NCBI GenBank assembly: GCA_040357565.1
Contig: JBDODJ010000086.1
From: Cercozoa sp. M6MM
Taxonomy: Eukaryota > Endomyxa: Ascetosporea
DNA length: 44,643 nt
Strand: one strand, 5' to 3'
Shown: in pieces, positions 21,827-33,767 of the stretch
How the letters are laid out: each line of letters starts with the position of its first letter
How positions within the stretch are numbered: position 1 is the stretch's first letter
Notes under the pieces: model-generated
The model's input: only the letters and a program-made list of their open reading frames with translations
Databases searched by the model: none
Told to the model about the DNA's origin: nothing
Made by a program: the position numbers and the translations under genes

Positions 21827-22732
21827 CCAAAGCACAATGAAGTTTAAACCTTGGATGCCATTCTGCTCAAGTTGCTCACTCTGTTTTCTGTGTCTTGTGT
21901 CAGTTCGATCGGCACATCGGGCCACTCGGCGACATCTGTCTCACAGGCACGGTACCGCGACACAAGACAAAAGCAAGCATTAAAGTAACGCAACAACCGG
22001 GTACCTCGGGCAGGCACAAGCACGGCATCCAGTCCGAAACTCCGTAAGGTGAACCACACTCTGCAAAGACACCAAATACTTTAACCTAGAGATACTTGTA
22101 ATAATAACAACGTGTGTAGAAACACCTCGGAGACGAGAAGAGTCGATTGCGTCTTTCGTACACCAAAAAGACAGCTAAGCAACTCAACATAGAGCGTTAG
22201 TCTAAACTTGCGAAGATGGAAGTACTGTTTTTTAGATCGACATCCGGAAGCCACTGGGCTAGCAGCTCAGCACTCTGGTTCCAACACAGCATGCAACAGA
22301 CAATTATTATTCTTTTGAAGAGATGAAGAATACCGGTGCCATATGCGGCAGGTTCGATGGCGTCGAAACTGCGTCGATGTCGAAGCGCAGAGCGTGCTGC
22401 CGCGGCAACTCGAAGGTGTCACTGTATTCGAAAACTCGCGTGCCAGTGAGCACACTCAGCATAATTCTAAAAGGCCGTAAACTTACGGATTCAGCTCGTT
22501 CGGCATACTCCACGTTGCATCGCACAAACTACAGAAGCGCACGCACAAGTGAGATGGAGCAAGCCTGCGATGTAAAAGCACTCACATGGCATTGCGCAGA
22601 GGTCCCTGTACACCACAAAAGCAGTGCGGATCGATGGATGTGTGGATAGAGCAACATCGCTACTTTTCCGTGCCGAAGAGTCCCGTTCGCCTGGCGGAAG
22701 AAATTCGTCTTTAATGCTTCACTGACAGCCAT
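20899..22732 (-). CDS. MPST: 3-mercaptopyruvate sulfurtransferase (tandem rhodanese)
   Basis: Transfers sulfur from 3-mercaptopyruvate to thiols, producing persulfide/H2S; found in cytosol or mitochondria. About nine exons from ATG near 22732 to TGA 20899-20901. N-terminal rhodanese-like domain: EYSDTFELPRQHALRFDIDA, NLPHMAP with AELLAQWLPD, then VFLVYERRNRLFSSPRVWFT. C-terminal catalytic domain: FVSIEEVRDAIRTG, QVLDARSLGRF, VVPGHMPNSMCLPFNSLLTG, KKAGVDLSEHNFVSSCGSGV. The SCGSGV loop holds the catalytic Cys; Gly-Ser after the Cys is typical of mercaptopyruvate rather than thiosulfate enzymes. The end LYDGSWAEW is characteristic. The linker VLVPAR replaces the usual LDGGLPKW. First-exon structure near 22660-22560 is not settled. 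Confidence 0.88.
21779..21825. repeat. (AG)n microsatellite in sulfurtransferase intron
   Basis: A pure AG run on the +, hence (CT)n on the sense strand, a few bases upstream of the acceptor of the exon FVSIEEVRDA. It probably serves as an extended polypyrimidine tract. Confidence 0.95.
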
Positions 22733-22925
22733 AGGAAGTTGCTGCACTTACAATGCCAGTTTAACTCCTATTTGGGGTCTCTTTTTTGATATCCATTAAT
22801 TATTCACAAGCAAAATTTGTTAAGGGCGCTGTCCTTGCGGCGATCTCAGATCTCTGCGGTCAGACAGAAGTCTGCAGTACGGCTTTATTCATACCAACCA
22901 TCCAGTCCTACAGCACACGGTGGTG
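22733..22925. promoter_or_regulatory. Short divergent region, sulfurtransferase / membrane protein
   Basis: 193 bases between the inferred start codons of the sulfurtransferase (-) and the membrane-protein gene (+). An A/T-rich stretch at about 22785-22820 is the only visible feature. Role as a shared promoter is inferred from position. Confidence 0.4.
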
Positions 22926-24084
22926 ATGAGCTATGTCTGGCCGATGCTTGTGCTCGCGGCAGCATGTTTTGCACAGATGGTACCATACCGTTTCCACCGA
23001 TCAACCCAGCCCAGTCAGTTCGAGGTTGGTCTGCACAGACAGTGGTGGAGCATCTGGAGACTCCAGCGCAGTGTCATTCGATGTATGGAAGGTAGGGAGG
23101 TATATGGCTGCTCGTTTAGAGCGGTGTCCTCAGGTGCTTTGCGGCAGATACGCGAACCAGTGGGCGCGTGAGTGCCACGAGCAGTGCCTGACGTGCCAAG
23201 CCGCGCAGGAATACCGCTACCACGAAACGCGCGTTGTCTTTGTACTATCGAAACTTTGAAAAAATCGTCTGCTCTTTATAGCCCCTATACAATCAGAGCT
23301 GTTCGGTCTGGGAGTCTCGAGCGGGGCTGCAGCTCGACTATGCGTATGGCACACCTTTCAGAACAATGGTATGGGTTCCTTTCCCTCCTCAAGCACCTGT
23401 AATTGTAGGTGTGACGTGCACTTTGACTATCTCGTCATTTCCTTCTACATCATCCTCAGTGAGTTTATGCTTTTGAGTCGCTTTGTCAAGAAGAAGCGCG
23501 TATTTTCGTATTTAGCGGTTGCAATGAGCTACGCATCGTTCCTTCTTGTCTTGCTCGTGCTCGGCATCATTGGACCCAACGCACAGCCTCCTGTACCTGC
23601 TGCCACTAAGTCTGACATGAGTTTCGATCAAATCGTGTTTTGGTATGACCGAAGAGACTGCATCCTGTGGAAGATGGCAAGCTGTACCCGATTCCACTCA
23701 ACATCGAAAGGTAAAACTCATCGATTAGAAGTGTTCTAAGCTTCTCCGTATTCATACACTTTCTCAACTGCTGTCACTGCAGCTATGGCGAGCGTTTCGC
23801 CCCTGAGCTGCTGCCTTTGCCCAAGATACCCGCTGCAACTTTGGTATTTGCATCCCTTCGACTGGATGGGCAATTTCACGCCTACAAGAATACTTGTAGC
23901 AAAAAATGCGTGCGGAGCAACGACTCGAACGACGTAGTCGCGACCGAGGCGAACTTGAGGTAGCTTATGTGTGGGGCACTCTTTTCTGCAGTCTCAGCAC
24001 ACGGTCCGTACCTGTCACTCACAGCCAGAAGAGACACGTCGCTCCCTGCAGTTCAAACATACGCGCCCAATGTTTGGATACTAA
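22926..24084 (+). CDS. Probable membrane protein with Cys-rich N-terminal part
   Basis: A provisional model starts at ATG 22926 with a signal-like peptide (MSYVWPMLVLAAACFAQ). A charged, Cys-rich segment follows (ERCPQVLCGRYANQWAREC, then HEQCLTCQAAQEYRY). Two hydrophobic stretches lie at about 23418-23580: FDYLVISFYIILSEFMLL, and YLAVAMSYASFLLVLLVLG, separated by RFVKKKRV. A helical, charged tail follows (QKMRAEQRLERRSRDRGELE) to TAA 24082-24084. The early exons agree in phase, and a donor at about 23334 (GTATGG) to an acceptor at about 23408 links the Cys-rich part to the hydrophobic part. The join at 23640-23720 is unresolved. Family not recognised; two to three TM segments are likely. Confidence 0.45.
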
Positions 24085-24240
24085 CTATCGTTTGGAGCAG
24101 CTATTCAGTATGAGAATAACTGCGGTTTTGTACCACTCGTCGCGCTGCACGGAGTGGAGATCTCACACCAGCGAACGGAAGCTCGCATTTAAATAATCGA
24201 ATAGATAACCATGACCGGCCGGACGGATGCATCGCATGAA

Positions 24241-24338
24241 TCAGTAATCCGAATCATCGCCGTCAGAATCCGAGGAGCCGAACGAAAGATCCGGGAAACC
24301 GAACGGAATTGGAGGGCAAAGCGAGTCGACTCGGCGAA

Positions 24339-24387
<49 letters not shown>

Positions 24388-24397
24388 NNNNNNNNNN

Positions 24398-24460
<63 letters not shown>

Positions 24461-24976
24461 CACACACAAACACACTTGCGTTTCCGCCCATAAATGTGAA
24501 GCTACCAAAGGACGCGGGGTTGGAATCGTTGTCCACAGGAACCAGATCGGCCATGCTGCCGGTCTCAAAGCCCTGTGAAACAACACATTATCACCGCAGA
24601 AAGGCAGGCATTTACTACGAAGGGCAAACAGAAACGGACCAGATCATGAACTTCGTCGTAGAACGAGCGCGCGCGTTCCTTGGCCGCGCGAGAGTTCAGT
24701 GCTGCAGAAAAAGCGCAGCATCAAACAAGCGCTCACAAAGTTCGTGGAAGAAAGTTAAGGCAAAGAAAGTTAAGGCAAAGAAAGTTAAGGCACCCTGACT
24801 GAGCCAGGCATCGCGTCCGCCGGCTTGTTCTTCTTCCTTCTGAATGAGCTTCCAGATCTCCTCCTCAGCCGACTTGTTGCACACGAAGCGAACCACCGTG
24901 AGTGCATGCTTCATGCCCTGGCGTCTGCAGACAGAAGACGCACGTACACACACACACACCGACACACACACATACA

Positions 24977-25023
<47 letters not shown>

Positions 25024-27466
25024 ACACACACACACACACACACACAGATGCCAAAAGATGTAGCGCACCGTCCTCGACCGATAGCTTGCGCCTCTTGAGC
25101 GCGGATCTGCTCTCGTCTGTACACAGTGCCCATAGAGTACACAACACAACCCTGAATAATATACGCGGGAAACAGGGACATACGAGGCATCCATGGCGTC
25201 CATGAGAATGATGTGTGTCGACTGGAACAAGTTCGTGCCACTCGCCGAAGACTCGAGTGACATTAGCATGACACGTGCTAGGCCCGCGTTGGCCTGTCCA
25301 GACAAACACGCGTACATCAGTGCAGATGTAATCCACACCAACAAGGGGTACCGAGTCGCCGGGAACGAACTCCTGACTGAAGGCACGCAACGCCTTGCTA
25401 CGGGTGTGCACTAAACACACAGACACACACATAGACACACAGACACGCGCAGTCTCGTACACTAACACTTTAGGGAAAACAAAGATTACCGTTGCCTCGC
25501 ACAGTTACGGTGCGGATGCCGAAATGCTCCAGTAACTTGTTCATCGACAACAAGATGCGTGTCTGGGACGAGAACACGATCACCTGCACACAGAGACACA
25601 CATGCACACAAGAGCAAACACAACAGGAATCATAAAACAAAGCTACGCGATTGGCCGGGTCGCTCATGAGTTGATTGATCACACGCAGTACGTAGGCGAA
25701 CTTGGAACCCCAGCTGTGAGCAGTACAGTTGTTTCAAGCTACAACGTGACCCAAAGCACAAACACATAAAGATACAGTTCGCGTATCGATGACCAGCAGT
25801 GCGGATCCTCCAAGTTGGACCCAATAGTTTCCTACGTGGACAGTTGGTACCGCCGTGCACGTATGCAAAGATACGAGGTACCAAACTGAGGTCGTCCGTG
25901 TTTTGGTTTTCACATTGCACGGCTTGCAATGTCTCGAGTCGCTTCTCGCTGTCCACACAGACCCATGAGGTACCTCAAATGTCAAGGCAACTCGAGCATG
26001 AGCGTTACTTTTCCTTGATCGCCTTGCGGTACTCCGGCACGGTACACAGCTCCCTCTGTAAAAACAAGAGAGTAAACAAGAGAGTAAACAAACAGCACAC
26101 ACAGAGTATATTTTAGGCACAGCGAAGAATTCGCGGTAGTGTAGCAGCGTAGCTTCGTCCACCTTCGATAGCTCGGCTACAGTCACACACCCACCCACCA
26201 AATAACCTTTCTTCGCATGTAGGAAACACAGTCTCTTACACGTCTTTTTTCGCTTCTCGAGCACCGCGATGCGACGACGGTGGCGCATCAGCTCCTCCTT
26301 GCTTCGCTTGATCACGTTGGGCTGTATTTTGACATAACAACTGGATGAGGTGGAAGGCAGAACAGGACAAGGGCGCAGACACACCAAGCAGCGTCGCATC
26401 GAGTGCACGGTGTCTCGGAGACCAACGATGCGCTGATTCTGCACACCAAGAGAGAGAAATATATATACACACACACATATACCCTGACGTACCAGCACGG
26501 TTGACACAGGGACGGCTCGTAGAAACAGACGGTCCAAACGATCCTGTAACAGATACACACACACGCATCCTCGCAGAAAGAGGACCGAGAGGGGAGCGAA
26601 AAAAGAGAGAACCCGCGCGATCATGCGAATCTGGTTGAAGATGTAATCGTCGTTGAGCGTGTACTCGTTCAGCAGGGCTGAGAATGACAGATGTGTTTGT
26701 GCGAGAGACAAAGGAGGAAAGTCTGCATACACGCGGAACAGCAGAGACGCAGCTTGCTGCTCTTTCTGCTCACACAATGTATCCGTGTATACATATCTGT
26801 ATACATATAACCCAATACTTACCTGTATATATATACATGCTATATGTATGTATGATATGCTCTACCCGTCCATATATATATATATATATATATATCTGTA
26901 TATATACATGCTATATATATATATATAGATATGCTCTACCCGTCCATGGTGTCGTGCAGTGCCTGTTCCTGCGCCGACAGGTCCACGCGGACAACCTGCG
27001 CACAGAAAAGGTGCATTTTGACTCTTGAGACAAGAGCAGAGTGTGACACCTGTTCCTGCGTCTCGGGGATGTCGCTCTCATGACCGATCGAACCGGAAGT
27101 GTTGCGTCGCATCAGATGTCGGGCTGCAGACACACGTGCACATTCCTCGAGAACACTGCTACTACGCAAGGGGTGAGTTACCGAACAGGCGTGACACGAA
27201 GATGCGCAGCGGCGACTTCTGCAGCGACGAGGCATACCGGCGGTAGCTGTCGTGGTAGGACTCCTTGAAGATGTGCTTGTTGCAGATCGACCAGGGCGAC
27301 CACTGCGACCACAAAATAGACTCACTTATCAGCAGCTCCATACTGGCAGAGGATGCTATACCGGCTGCTCGGAGCGCAGGCCGCGACGACGGTAGCCAGT
27401 GTCCTCGTGCTCCAGTGAAGTCGGGAAGGGTGACCACCACTCGTGCAATGGCCGGCCGTGTAATCT

Positions 27467-27524
<58 letters not shown>

Positions 27525-30500
27525 ACACACACACACACACACAGTTATACCTACAGTACAGCAGTGAGACAGAGACAGGGAGATACCTGACATCGAGGAA
27601 CTCGAGGTAGCGTCGCCATAAATGCGTCTCCTTCGTGGGCACTGGTGTGGCCGACAGGATCCTGAGTGTGTGTGCATGTGTGCTAGTCTCAGAGTGCTAG
27701 TCTCAGAGTGCTAGTCTCAGAGTGCTNNNNNNNNNNGTGCTAGTCTCAGAGTGCTAGTCTCAGAGTGCTAGTCTCAGAGTGCTAGTCTCAGAGTACAGAC
27801 AACACAGGTGAGGTAAGTACCAGCGGTACGTGCTTCCGTACTGACAGACACGACGACAAGTGACGTACCTGCAAGGTGTGTGTTAACACACAGGAATCGA
27901 TGCAGCCAGAATGGAGTGTGCGGTACAGGTGCGCCTTGTTGTCAGACTTATTGACACTCAGTGGCTACAAGGCACTCTTGGACACCGATATTTTACAATA
28001 CATGCAGCAGGGTGGCACCATGTTAAAGACCTCGTGACCCTCGTCGACCACGATGCGGTGCCAGTGGAAAAGACTCAGACCGGGTCCCTTCTTTCGCAGG
28101 AAACTGTCCACGACTGACGAGGCCGACTGCTCCGTCACTACGGGAAAAAGGATAAAGGACAGGGGGGGGGGGGCCCCACAACTCAGATTACCGGGTGACT
28201 CGCGCGTAGGCTCAACCTCGTAGTCACCGACTGCATGCACGAGGTAACTAGAGAATAGACACACCGCAGAGAAAGACAGTGCTACAGGTCTTGCGGTAGT
28301 ACAGACCGCCCAAGAAGTTGGTCGTCACAATTACCACCTCTGCATCGATCATGTCTTGTGCTGAGTACTTCTGCCCTCACAAAAGTACACTTCTTGGGGG
28401 GGGGGCTAAGGGAGGGTAAAACTAGGGTTAACGCACCATGTGCTGCGGCTTGGTGCTGATGACGATGATGCGCGACTTGTGCAGCGGAATATGTTTCTGC
28501 AGCTCGTTTTGCCACTGCACAACCAAGAGTAAGACAAGAATATACATGGGTTAGGGCATTGAGGTTGTACCTGTGCCGCCAGGTGGTTCGGCACAACGAC
28601 AAGGGTGGCGCAGGACTTCACCTTGCCCTTTTGCAGAACGACACGGTGCACGTTGGCCGGTTCGCCTGCCCACGTGTTGACTGGCATGCCGCACATTAAT
28701 GAAAGGCACAGAAACACACCGGTACGCACGCTGTGGGTGCGTCGCTTCTTGTTGGCGACCTTGGCGCGCTGCTTGACTGGCAGTTTCGCCTGTGCATACA
28801 TGCACGTACTCGAACCAACTGGCCCTATACACCAGTGTACCCGGTTGGCCATGATGAGTGCTCCCACTGACAGTGTCTTGCCGAGACCGACACTATACAG
28901 GACAAGCAAATGTATACTACAGGTAAGGGGGCAATCAGACAACTCACTCGTCGCACAGGAGACCGCCCTTGAACGTCATCACAGGGCCACGTCGAATGTT
29001 CTTGCGCATCGCTTTCACCTCTTTCGCCGACGGTCGTATGAAGACGTAGTCCGTGACTGGACAAGTGATGAATGGACAGGCGACCTGCGACAACACATTA
29101 ATCGACACACCAACTAGAAAAGAGGAAGGGGAAGGGGGTGCACTTTTGACTAAGCAAACCCACAGTCTCTGCGGCGCGATCGTTTGCGAAATCGTAGCTG
29201 CGCACACAACACCCTAGTAACCAACACCTTTGGTCACGCAGACAGCGAAACGCACCGTCGCACAGTGCCACGATGCTGCCATTCGGCAAAAGCCGTACCC
29301 ACCGCCAGTCCTGTGGCAATCGTCTTTTTAAAAAACTACAATTGCAGCATACAGCAAAAGGGAAAATGCCAAACTGATCGTCAGACAGCTTCAAGTTCTC
29401 CGGGTCGCCGATCGCCATGGACTCCACGTGTTGCCTATAGTGTTTAGTTAGTACAGATAACGCGCGCACGCGTGTGTGTGCGTGTGTGAGGGTACATGAA
29501 CAGAACGTTGTCGCGCTGGTAGGCGTACAGATCCGTACTGGGCCGCAGTTTGAGGTCGAGTTTGTCACGCGTGGCTTGGAACATGCGGTCCAGCTCGGGC
29601 TGCAAGCACCAGGGAATACTACACCGTGCAAAAGCTTGAGAAAAAAGTACACGCTGAGGTATGCGCCAACGCTCCTCGGTCAAGCGATGTCTATATAGCA
29701 AACACACTTGTGGTCGAGTACAGCGTTCAGGAATAGAGGTACGCAGGCGACATGTGCCGCGTCAGAACACTGTCCATATTTGGCAGGGCGTCCTTGGTGC
29801 GATCGGCGTTGTCGAAGAGACTCCTATACGCGGCGCATAATAAAGTTCACACAGCGAATCGGGGACAAAAGGTACCACTCAGACGAGGTCATTCGACTGA
29901 GCCAAATCAAGCCTCGCAGACCGGGAATCTTCACGCCCTTCAACAGGTCCATTCTGCACAGACACAGAGCACGTGCCTCCTTTGCTGAGATTAAAGAACA
30001 AGGGTTCGCGTACTGCCACTTGCGGCGCGGACCTAATTGTCGCATTGCGTATGAGTACGAGTAGCCACTGCTCAGAGACACCAACATGCCACCTGTGTCC
30101 TTGTACCGTGCAGGGAAAAAGTACCCTTCAACTCGCTTCTTCTTGTAGTAGGCTACAACACATGCATTCACGTTATACCACATAAACACACAGACACACA
30201 GACACACATGCCAAGGTAGGTACCGGGGATCGGAATCGAATCCAGGGTTTCATCACTTACGGAGACGAACGACTTGGGCAGCCCTCGAGAGAAATGTGCA
30301 GTCGGCACTTTCGGCAGTGGCACTGTCTGTGCCACAAACACACACATATATACATACACACATACATACAAACGATGCTGTTCTGTTATTGCTGTTGTTT
30401 CTGCATGGCCAGTTGTTGATTGCTCAGTGGACTGACCTCGAACGGGACGGCGTTCTTGGCGGACTTGCGGTGACTGTTAAACAAGGCTTCCTCGGTGGCC

Positions 30501-32055
30501 CAAACTGTTCCCTTCGCCAGCTCGTGGAGAGCCTTCAGTCCGGCCACCTGTACACTCTCACATTAGCACACGCACGCAGTCAGTTAGTTCAAACACTAGT
30601 ACATGCGACTCGAAGCTGTAGCGAGCAAGCCGACGTTCCAGCTCGGTCACATCCATCACGACTACACACACACAGACACACATACATACATCATACATAC
30701 ACCATACACACACACATACACACACATAGACACATACACACACACAGACACATCCAACTAACTGAACTAAAACGAGACAGCTCTTAACACAACACACCTG
30801 TGAAATACTTCTTCGTGCGCGGTCGGTACTTGCGCATCTTGCCACGAGAGTCCTGCATCTCGACAATGGCTACACCACACGCACAGGAGATAACTGCTCG
30901 GCAAAATAGGAAAGCTGGCGACTTCGATACCGTCGCCAAAGCGTGCGTATGACGCGATCACACCCTGAACACTCAAGTCGAAAACGAAAACAACGCAGGT
31001 CAAGTAAAGTGAGTACGACAATGTCGTCAGGAACGTCCTTGGGAGCACCGTCCTGAATGATCTCTTGCAGCAGGTCGGTCTCATGGATCTACTCCCCAAC
31101 AAACAGTTCTAAGAGTACACACACTGCACAAACACACTGCACAAACACTGCACAAACACTGCACAAACACACTGCACAACAACCGAAAAAGACCTCAGCA
31201 ACGCGGAACATCGGATCTGTCGTGATTCCGTACGTTCTGGCGACACAAATAAAAGTGAACGACTGCAAAAACAAAAACAAAAAGAGCATACCTCAGATTC
31301 ACATGTGGCACAGGAACGTCCTCGAGCAAGACCACCCTGAGACACAAACAGCCACAGCATAAACACATGAAAGTCGACAGAAACTTGCTTACCAGTAATG
31401 AGAAGCGAGCTCTTTCGTTGCTTCGTTGAGTTCATCTTCGCTCGCTTCGTCCGATGACTCCAACGGTTCGAACTGGCCTGCGAGAAAAGCACAACAATCC
31501 GGCAAGTTCGCAGAAACAAAGCCGACGTACCAGGTTGGAAACGCAGCTCGCGTTGCGCAAGTGTGCGTCCACTTCGCAGCACCTTGCTCAAACTAACGCG
31601 CGTTCCTTCAAACGTCTGAGCCGGCTGTTCCAAGCTGTAACACGAAATAATACGGTCAATTGAAAGCAAGCAAAAAGTAGAAGCCCTACTGATCGAACAG
31701 TAGTCGGCGCTGCAGATGCACAAAGTTCGCTGTGCACTTCAGCGGCGATGTAGCGTACATGCGCAGATACTCGGGCCGTTTTTCGGTCGACTTCGGTTCC
31801 TACATCGGTACACAAACACACATGCGAGTTGAGATGAAACATGCAACACACAGGGAGACCAAAACTGACCTTCTCGTTCTGGACCTGCCTGCGTAGTCGA
31901 GTGACCTTTTCGTGATGCGGGTCTGGATGAGTGATCGCAAGCGTTCCCGCGTCGTCCTCGCCGTCCGACCACTAAGATTGGTTCCACGTAAACAAGAACA
32001 ACAACACACACACGCACATCTATATACATATATGTATAAATATATACATATATAT

Positions 32056-32116
<61 letters not shown>

Positions 32117-33131
32117 AAATACAATCTGTTCAGCACTGGCGTCAAGGTAGCGCTGCACACGACGCGCAGAAACGGGATTCTGCGGTTTGCCGTTGTGCTT
32201 CTTGGCGTGGTTCACAAGTCGCGCCACCAGGTCGGCCTTCTTGCCTGCACACAGACGCTAACCTGTACAAAGTCTCAGCGCACATGATCATCAAACGCAC
32301 CCTGCGAGTTAACGCCACGCGAGCGTGCAACGTCCCGCAGCTCTGGCAGCAGCATCTTCCGCCAGTGCGACGGGTCGGTCTCTGAGTCGTCCTGCGTGCT
32401 GAAGGATGCCAAGAAATCTGACCGAGCAAGAGTGCAACATCACCATTGCGACAAAAAACACCACTCTAAAAGCAACCGTACCTTCCTGTGCTTTTTGCTT
32501 CTTTATCTTTTCTAAGAGTTGCTGCTTTCGATGCGGCGCGGAGTACTCGAAACCTCGCGCGCGCATCTGCTGTTCGAGTGATCTCTCAAACTTATCGATT
32601 TCGGCCAATTGATTCGCGAGTAGGCCGTTCTGCAGTGCGGTGCATGCTCCCATTGATTTTCATTGAGAAACGAAGAGCAGAGACAAAAAACAACTCCAAA
32701 TACCTCGTCTGCCGTTTCCTGAGCGAGCATCGATCGTCCTGCACGAACGATTTCCAGGTCGTCAGCATCCAGGTCGTCTGCCTCCACTTCCTCCGGGTTC
32801 ACATCGTCTGCGTCGCTCAAACAACAAAAACTCCAAATACCAAGACTCTGTCCTGAAACCAAACAAAGCAATGTACCACCGTAATCCACCACGAACTCTT
32901 CTTCATCTTCGTAACGGCGACGTGATCGTTTCTTCGTCGCTGAGGAATACGACAGAAAATGCAAAAGCTCGAGAAAAAAGTGAAGCCACTACCAGCACGT
33001 GCTCGGGTGGTAACTTCGCTCAAATGAGATTCGTCTTCATCTTCCGCGCTTGATTCTCCGGTCTCAGTTTCGACGTTTGTCTCCACCATGTCATCATCGG
33101 AGAGCAAAGAAATGATGTCCTCGTCAATCAT
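24241..33131 (-). CDS. Large SAP-domain SNF2-family ATPase
   Basis: About 30 exons from ATG near 33131 (MIDEDIISLLSDDDMVE; an upstream exon is possible) to TGA 24241-24243. N-terminal third: acidic, with coiled segments (NQLAEIDKFERSLEQQMRAR). A SAP DNA-binding module follows: WRKMLLPELRDVARSRGVNS, then GKKADLVARLVNHAKKHNG. The ATPase has motif I GGLLCDEVGLGKTLSVGALI (about 28940-28850), motif II VVDEGHE (about 28050, DEGH in place of DEAH), motif III ILSATPVPTKE (about 27655), helicase-C VIVFSSQTRILLSMNKLLEH (about 25590), SASGTNLFQSTHIILMD (about 25230) and motif VI QAIGRGRRQGMKHALTVVRF (about 25090-24890). Overall closest in style to the Rad5/Rad16/SHPRH branch, but I see no RING Cys/His cluster. 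It should use ATP to translocate on DNA in chromatin. The C-terminus is acidic (SSDSDGDDSDY). Confidence 0.88.
24341..24476. repeat. (CA)n/(TA)n microsatellite with 10-base gap, last SNF2 intron
   Basis: CA repeats on the + (sense TG) with a 10-N gap at 24388-24397, a short TA run and more CA. The intron is almost wholly repeat: its donor GTGTGT and its acceptor TGTGTAG are both part of, or touch, the array. Confidence 0.95.
24945..25047. repeat. (CA)n microsatellite in SNF2 intron
   Basis: About 100 bases of CA with a few T or G interruptions on +, hence (TG)n on the sense strand. It splits the helicase motif VI codons (IGRG / RRQGM). Confidence 0.95.
26791..26947. repeat. TA-rich intron with ~74-base tandem duplication including the exon end
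   Basis: The 20-base string at 26928-26947 spans the end of the exon and its donor. It recurs exactly at 26854-26873, and the flanking CTGTATATATA...CATGCTATAT is also duplicated. The rest is TA-rich filler. Confidence 0.85.
27471..27542. repeat. (CA)n microsatellite in SNF2 intron
   Basis: About 72 bases of CA on + (sense TG) with one T interruption. It abuts the acceptor of the exon that reads LHGRPLHEWWS. Confidence 0.95.
27680..27795. repeat. 14-base tandem repeat with 10-base gap in SNF2 intron
   Basis: Perfect copies of GTGCTAGTCTCAGA repeat at least seven times, interrupted by an N gap at 27727-27736. Copy number is therefore uncertain. No spacers, so not a CRISPR array. Confidence 0.9.
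30661..30752. repeat. CA/CATA-rich repeat in SNF2 intron
   Basis: Interrupted CA, CATA and CAGA units on + (sense TG-rich) between exons reading VVMDVTELERRLARYSFESH and MRKYRPRTKKYF. Confidence 0.8.
31121..31182. repeat. CTGCACAAACAC minisatellite in SNF2 intron
   Basis: Five copies of ACTGCACAAAC with ACAC extensions, no gap, inside an intron of the SNF2 gene. Confidence 0.85.
32022..32115. repeat. (TA)n followed by (GA)n in SNF2 intron
   Basis: TA/TATACA repeats, then about 20 bases of GA on + (sense TC). The intron lies between the SAP-containing exon (ending VQRYLDASAEQ) and the next one, WSDGEDDAGTL. Confidence 0.9.
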
Positions 33132-33767
33132 GACGAAAGAGCCCGTGCTTGCTTGCCGCGATGCTGTGCAAATAGAAAATGAGCACCGAAAAGTGCAGCA
33201 ACGCATCGTATCAAATGCATCAAAAGTCAGCAAAAGCCCCACTGCTTTCTCGCGTATACACGAGGTAGCTCAAAAAATAACTGTTAGAGCGACGGTTTCA
33301 AACAAATAAATATGCGGAACCGAGACCGCTCGCCAAATCTTAATTGAAAAAGAGTGGTGAAACGCTGAGATCTGCCATCAGGGGACAACGTTGTCCGCTC
33401 CACTGGCACGCCTCTCAAAAACCAAAATCACTGAATAATGATTATACGGCGCGACATTGGCGCCCTGATTCTCTCTCAAGACCCGAATTTAACAACTAAT
33501 GTGAGTCAAAACAAACGGGTTCAGCAGAGCCCCCTCTTTGTGCTCTGTTCTTTGTGCTTGCTGTGTTTTAATTTTCCAAACCAGCGCTCAGTTTTAAAAC
33601 GGACAAGAAGTCAATCAAAGTGCTTTCTGAGTATTTAAGCAGTCCATAAGTGTACCGATACCTCTACATAACTGTGAAAGGCTTCAGACCGAGAACTCCG
33701 AACCGCAGTCGGATCTCGAGAACAGATCAATCTCGAGCGAGGAACTTGTATTTAGTTATGGTCGGGT
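33132..33767. other. Divergent intergenic region, SNF2 / EGF-type gene
   Basis: 636 bases between the inferred start codons of two divergent genes. The SNF2 frame stays open a little upstream of 33131 after a CACAG acceptor at about 33165, so a 5' exon may lie here. A weak TATTTAAG at about 33632 could be a TATA-like element for the + gene. Nothing else recognised. Confidence 0.4.

Noticed and set aside
25734-26777. A 347-codon open frame on the - strand.
   Set aside because: It merges several true SNF2 exons with intron sequence that lacks stops; helicase motifs continue only when the introns are removed.
24241-27567. Long frames of alternating Val-Cys or Thr-His on both strands.
   Set aside because: They are translations of (TG)n/(CA)n microsatellites in introns.
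27680-27795. Regular short repeats suggestive of a CRISPR array.
   Set aside because: Head-to-tail 14-base units without spacers, inside a eukaryotic intron; this is a minisatellite.
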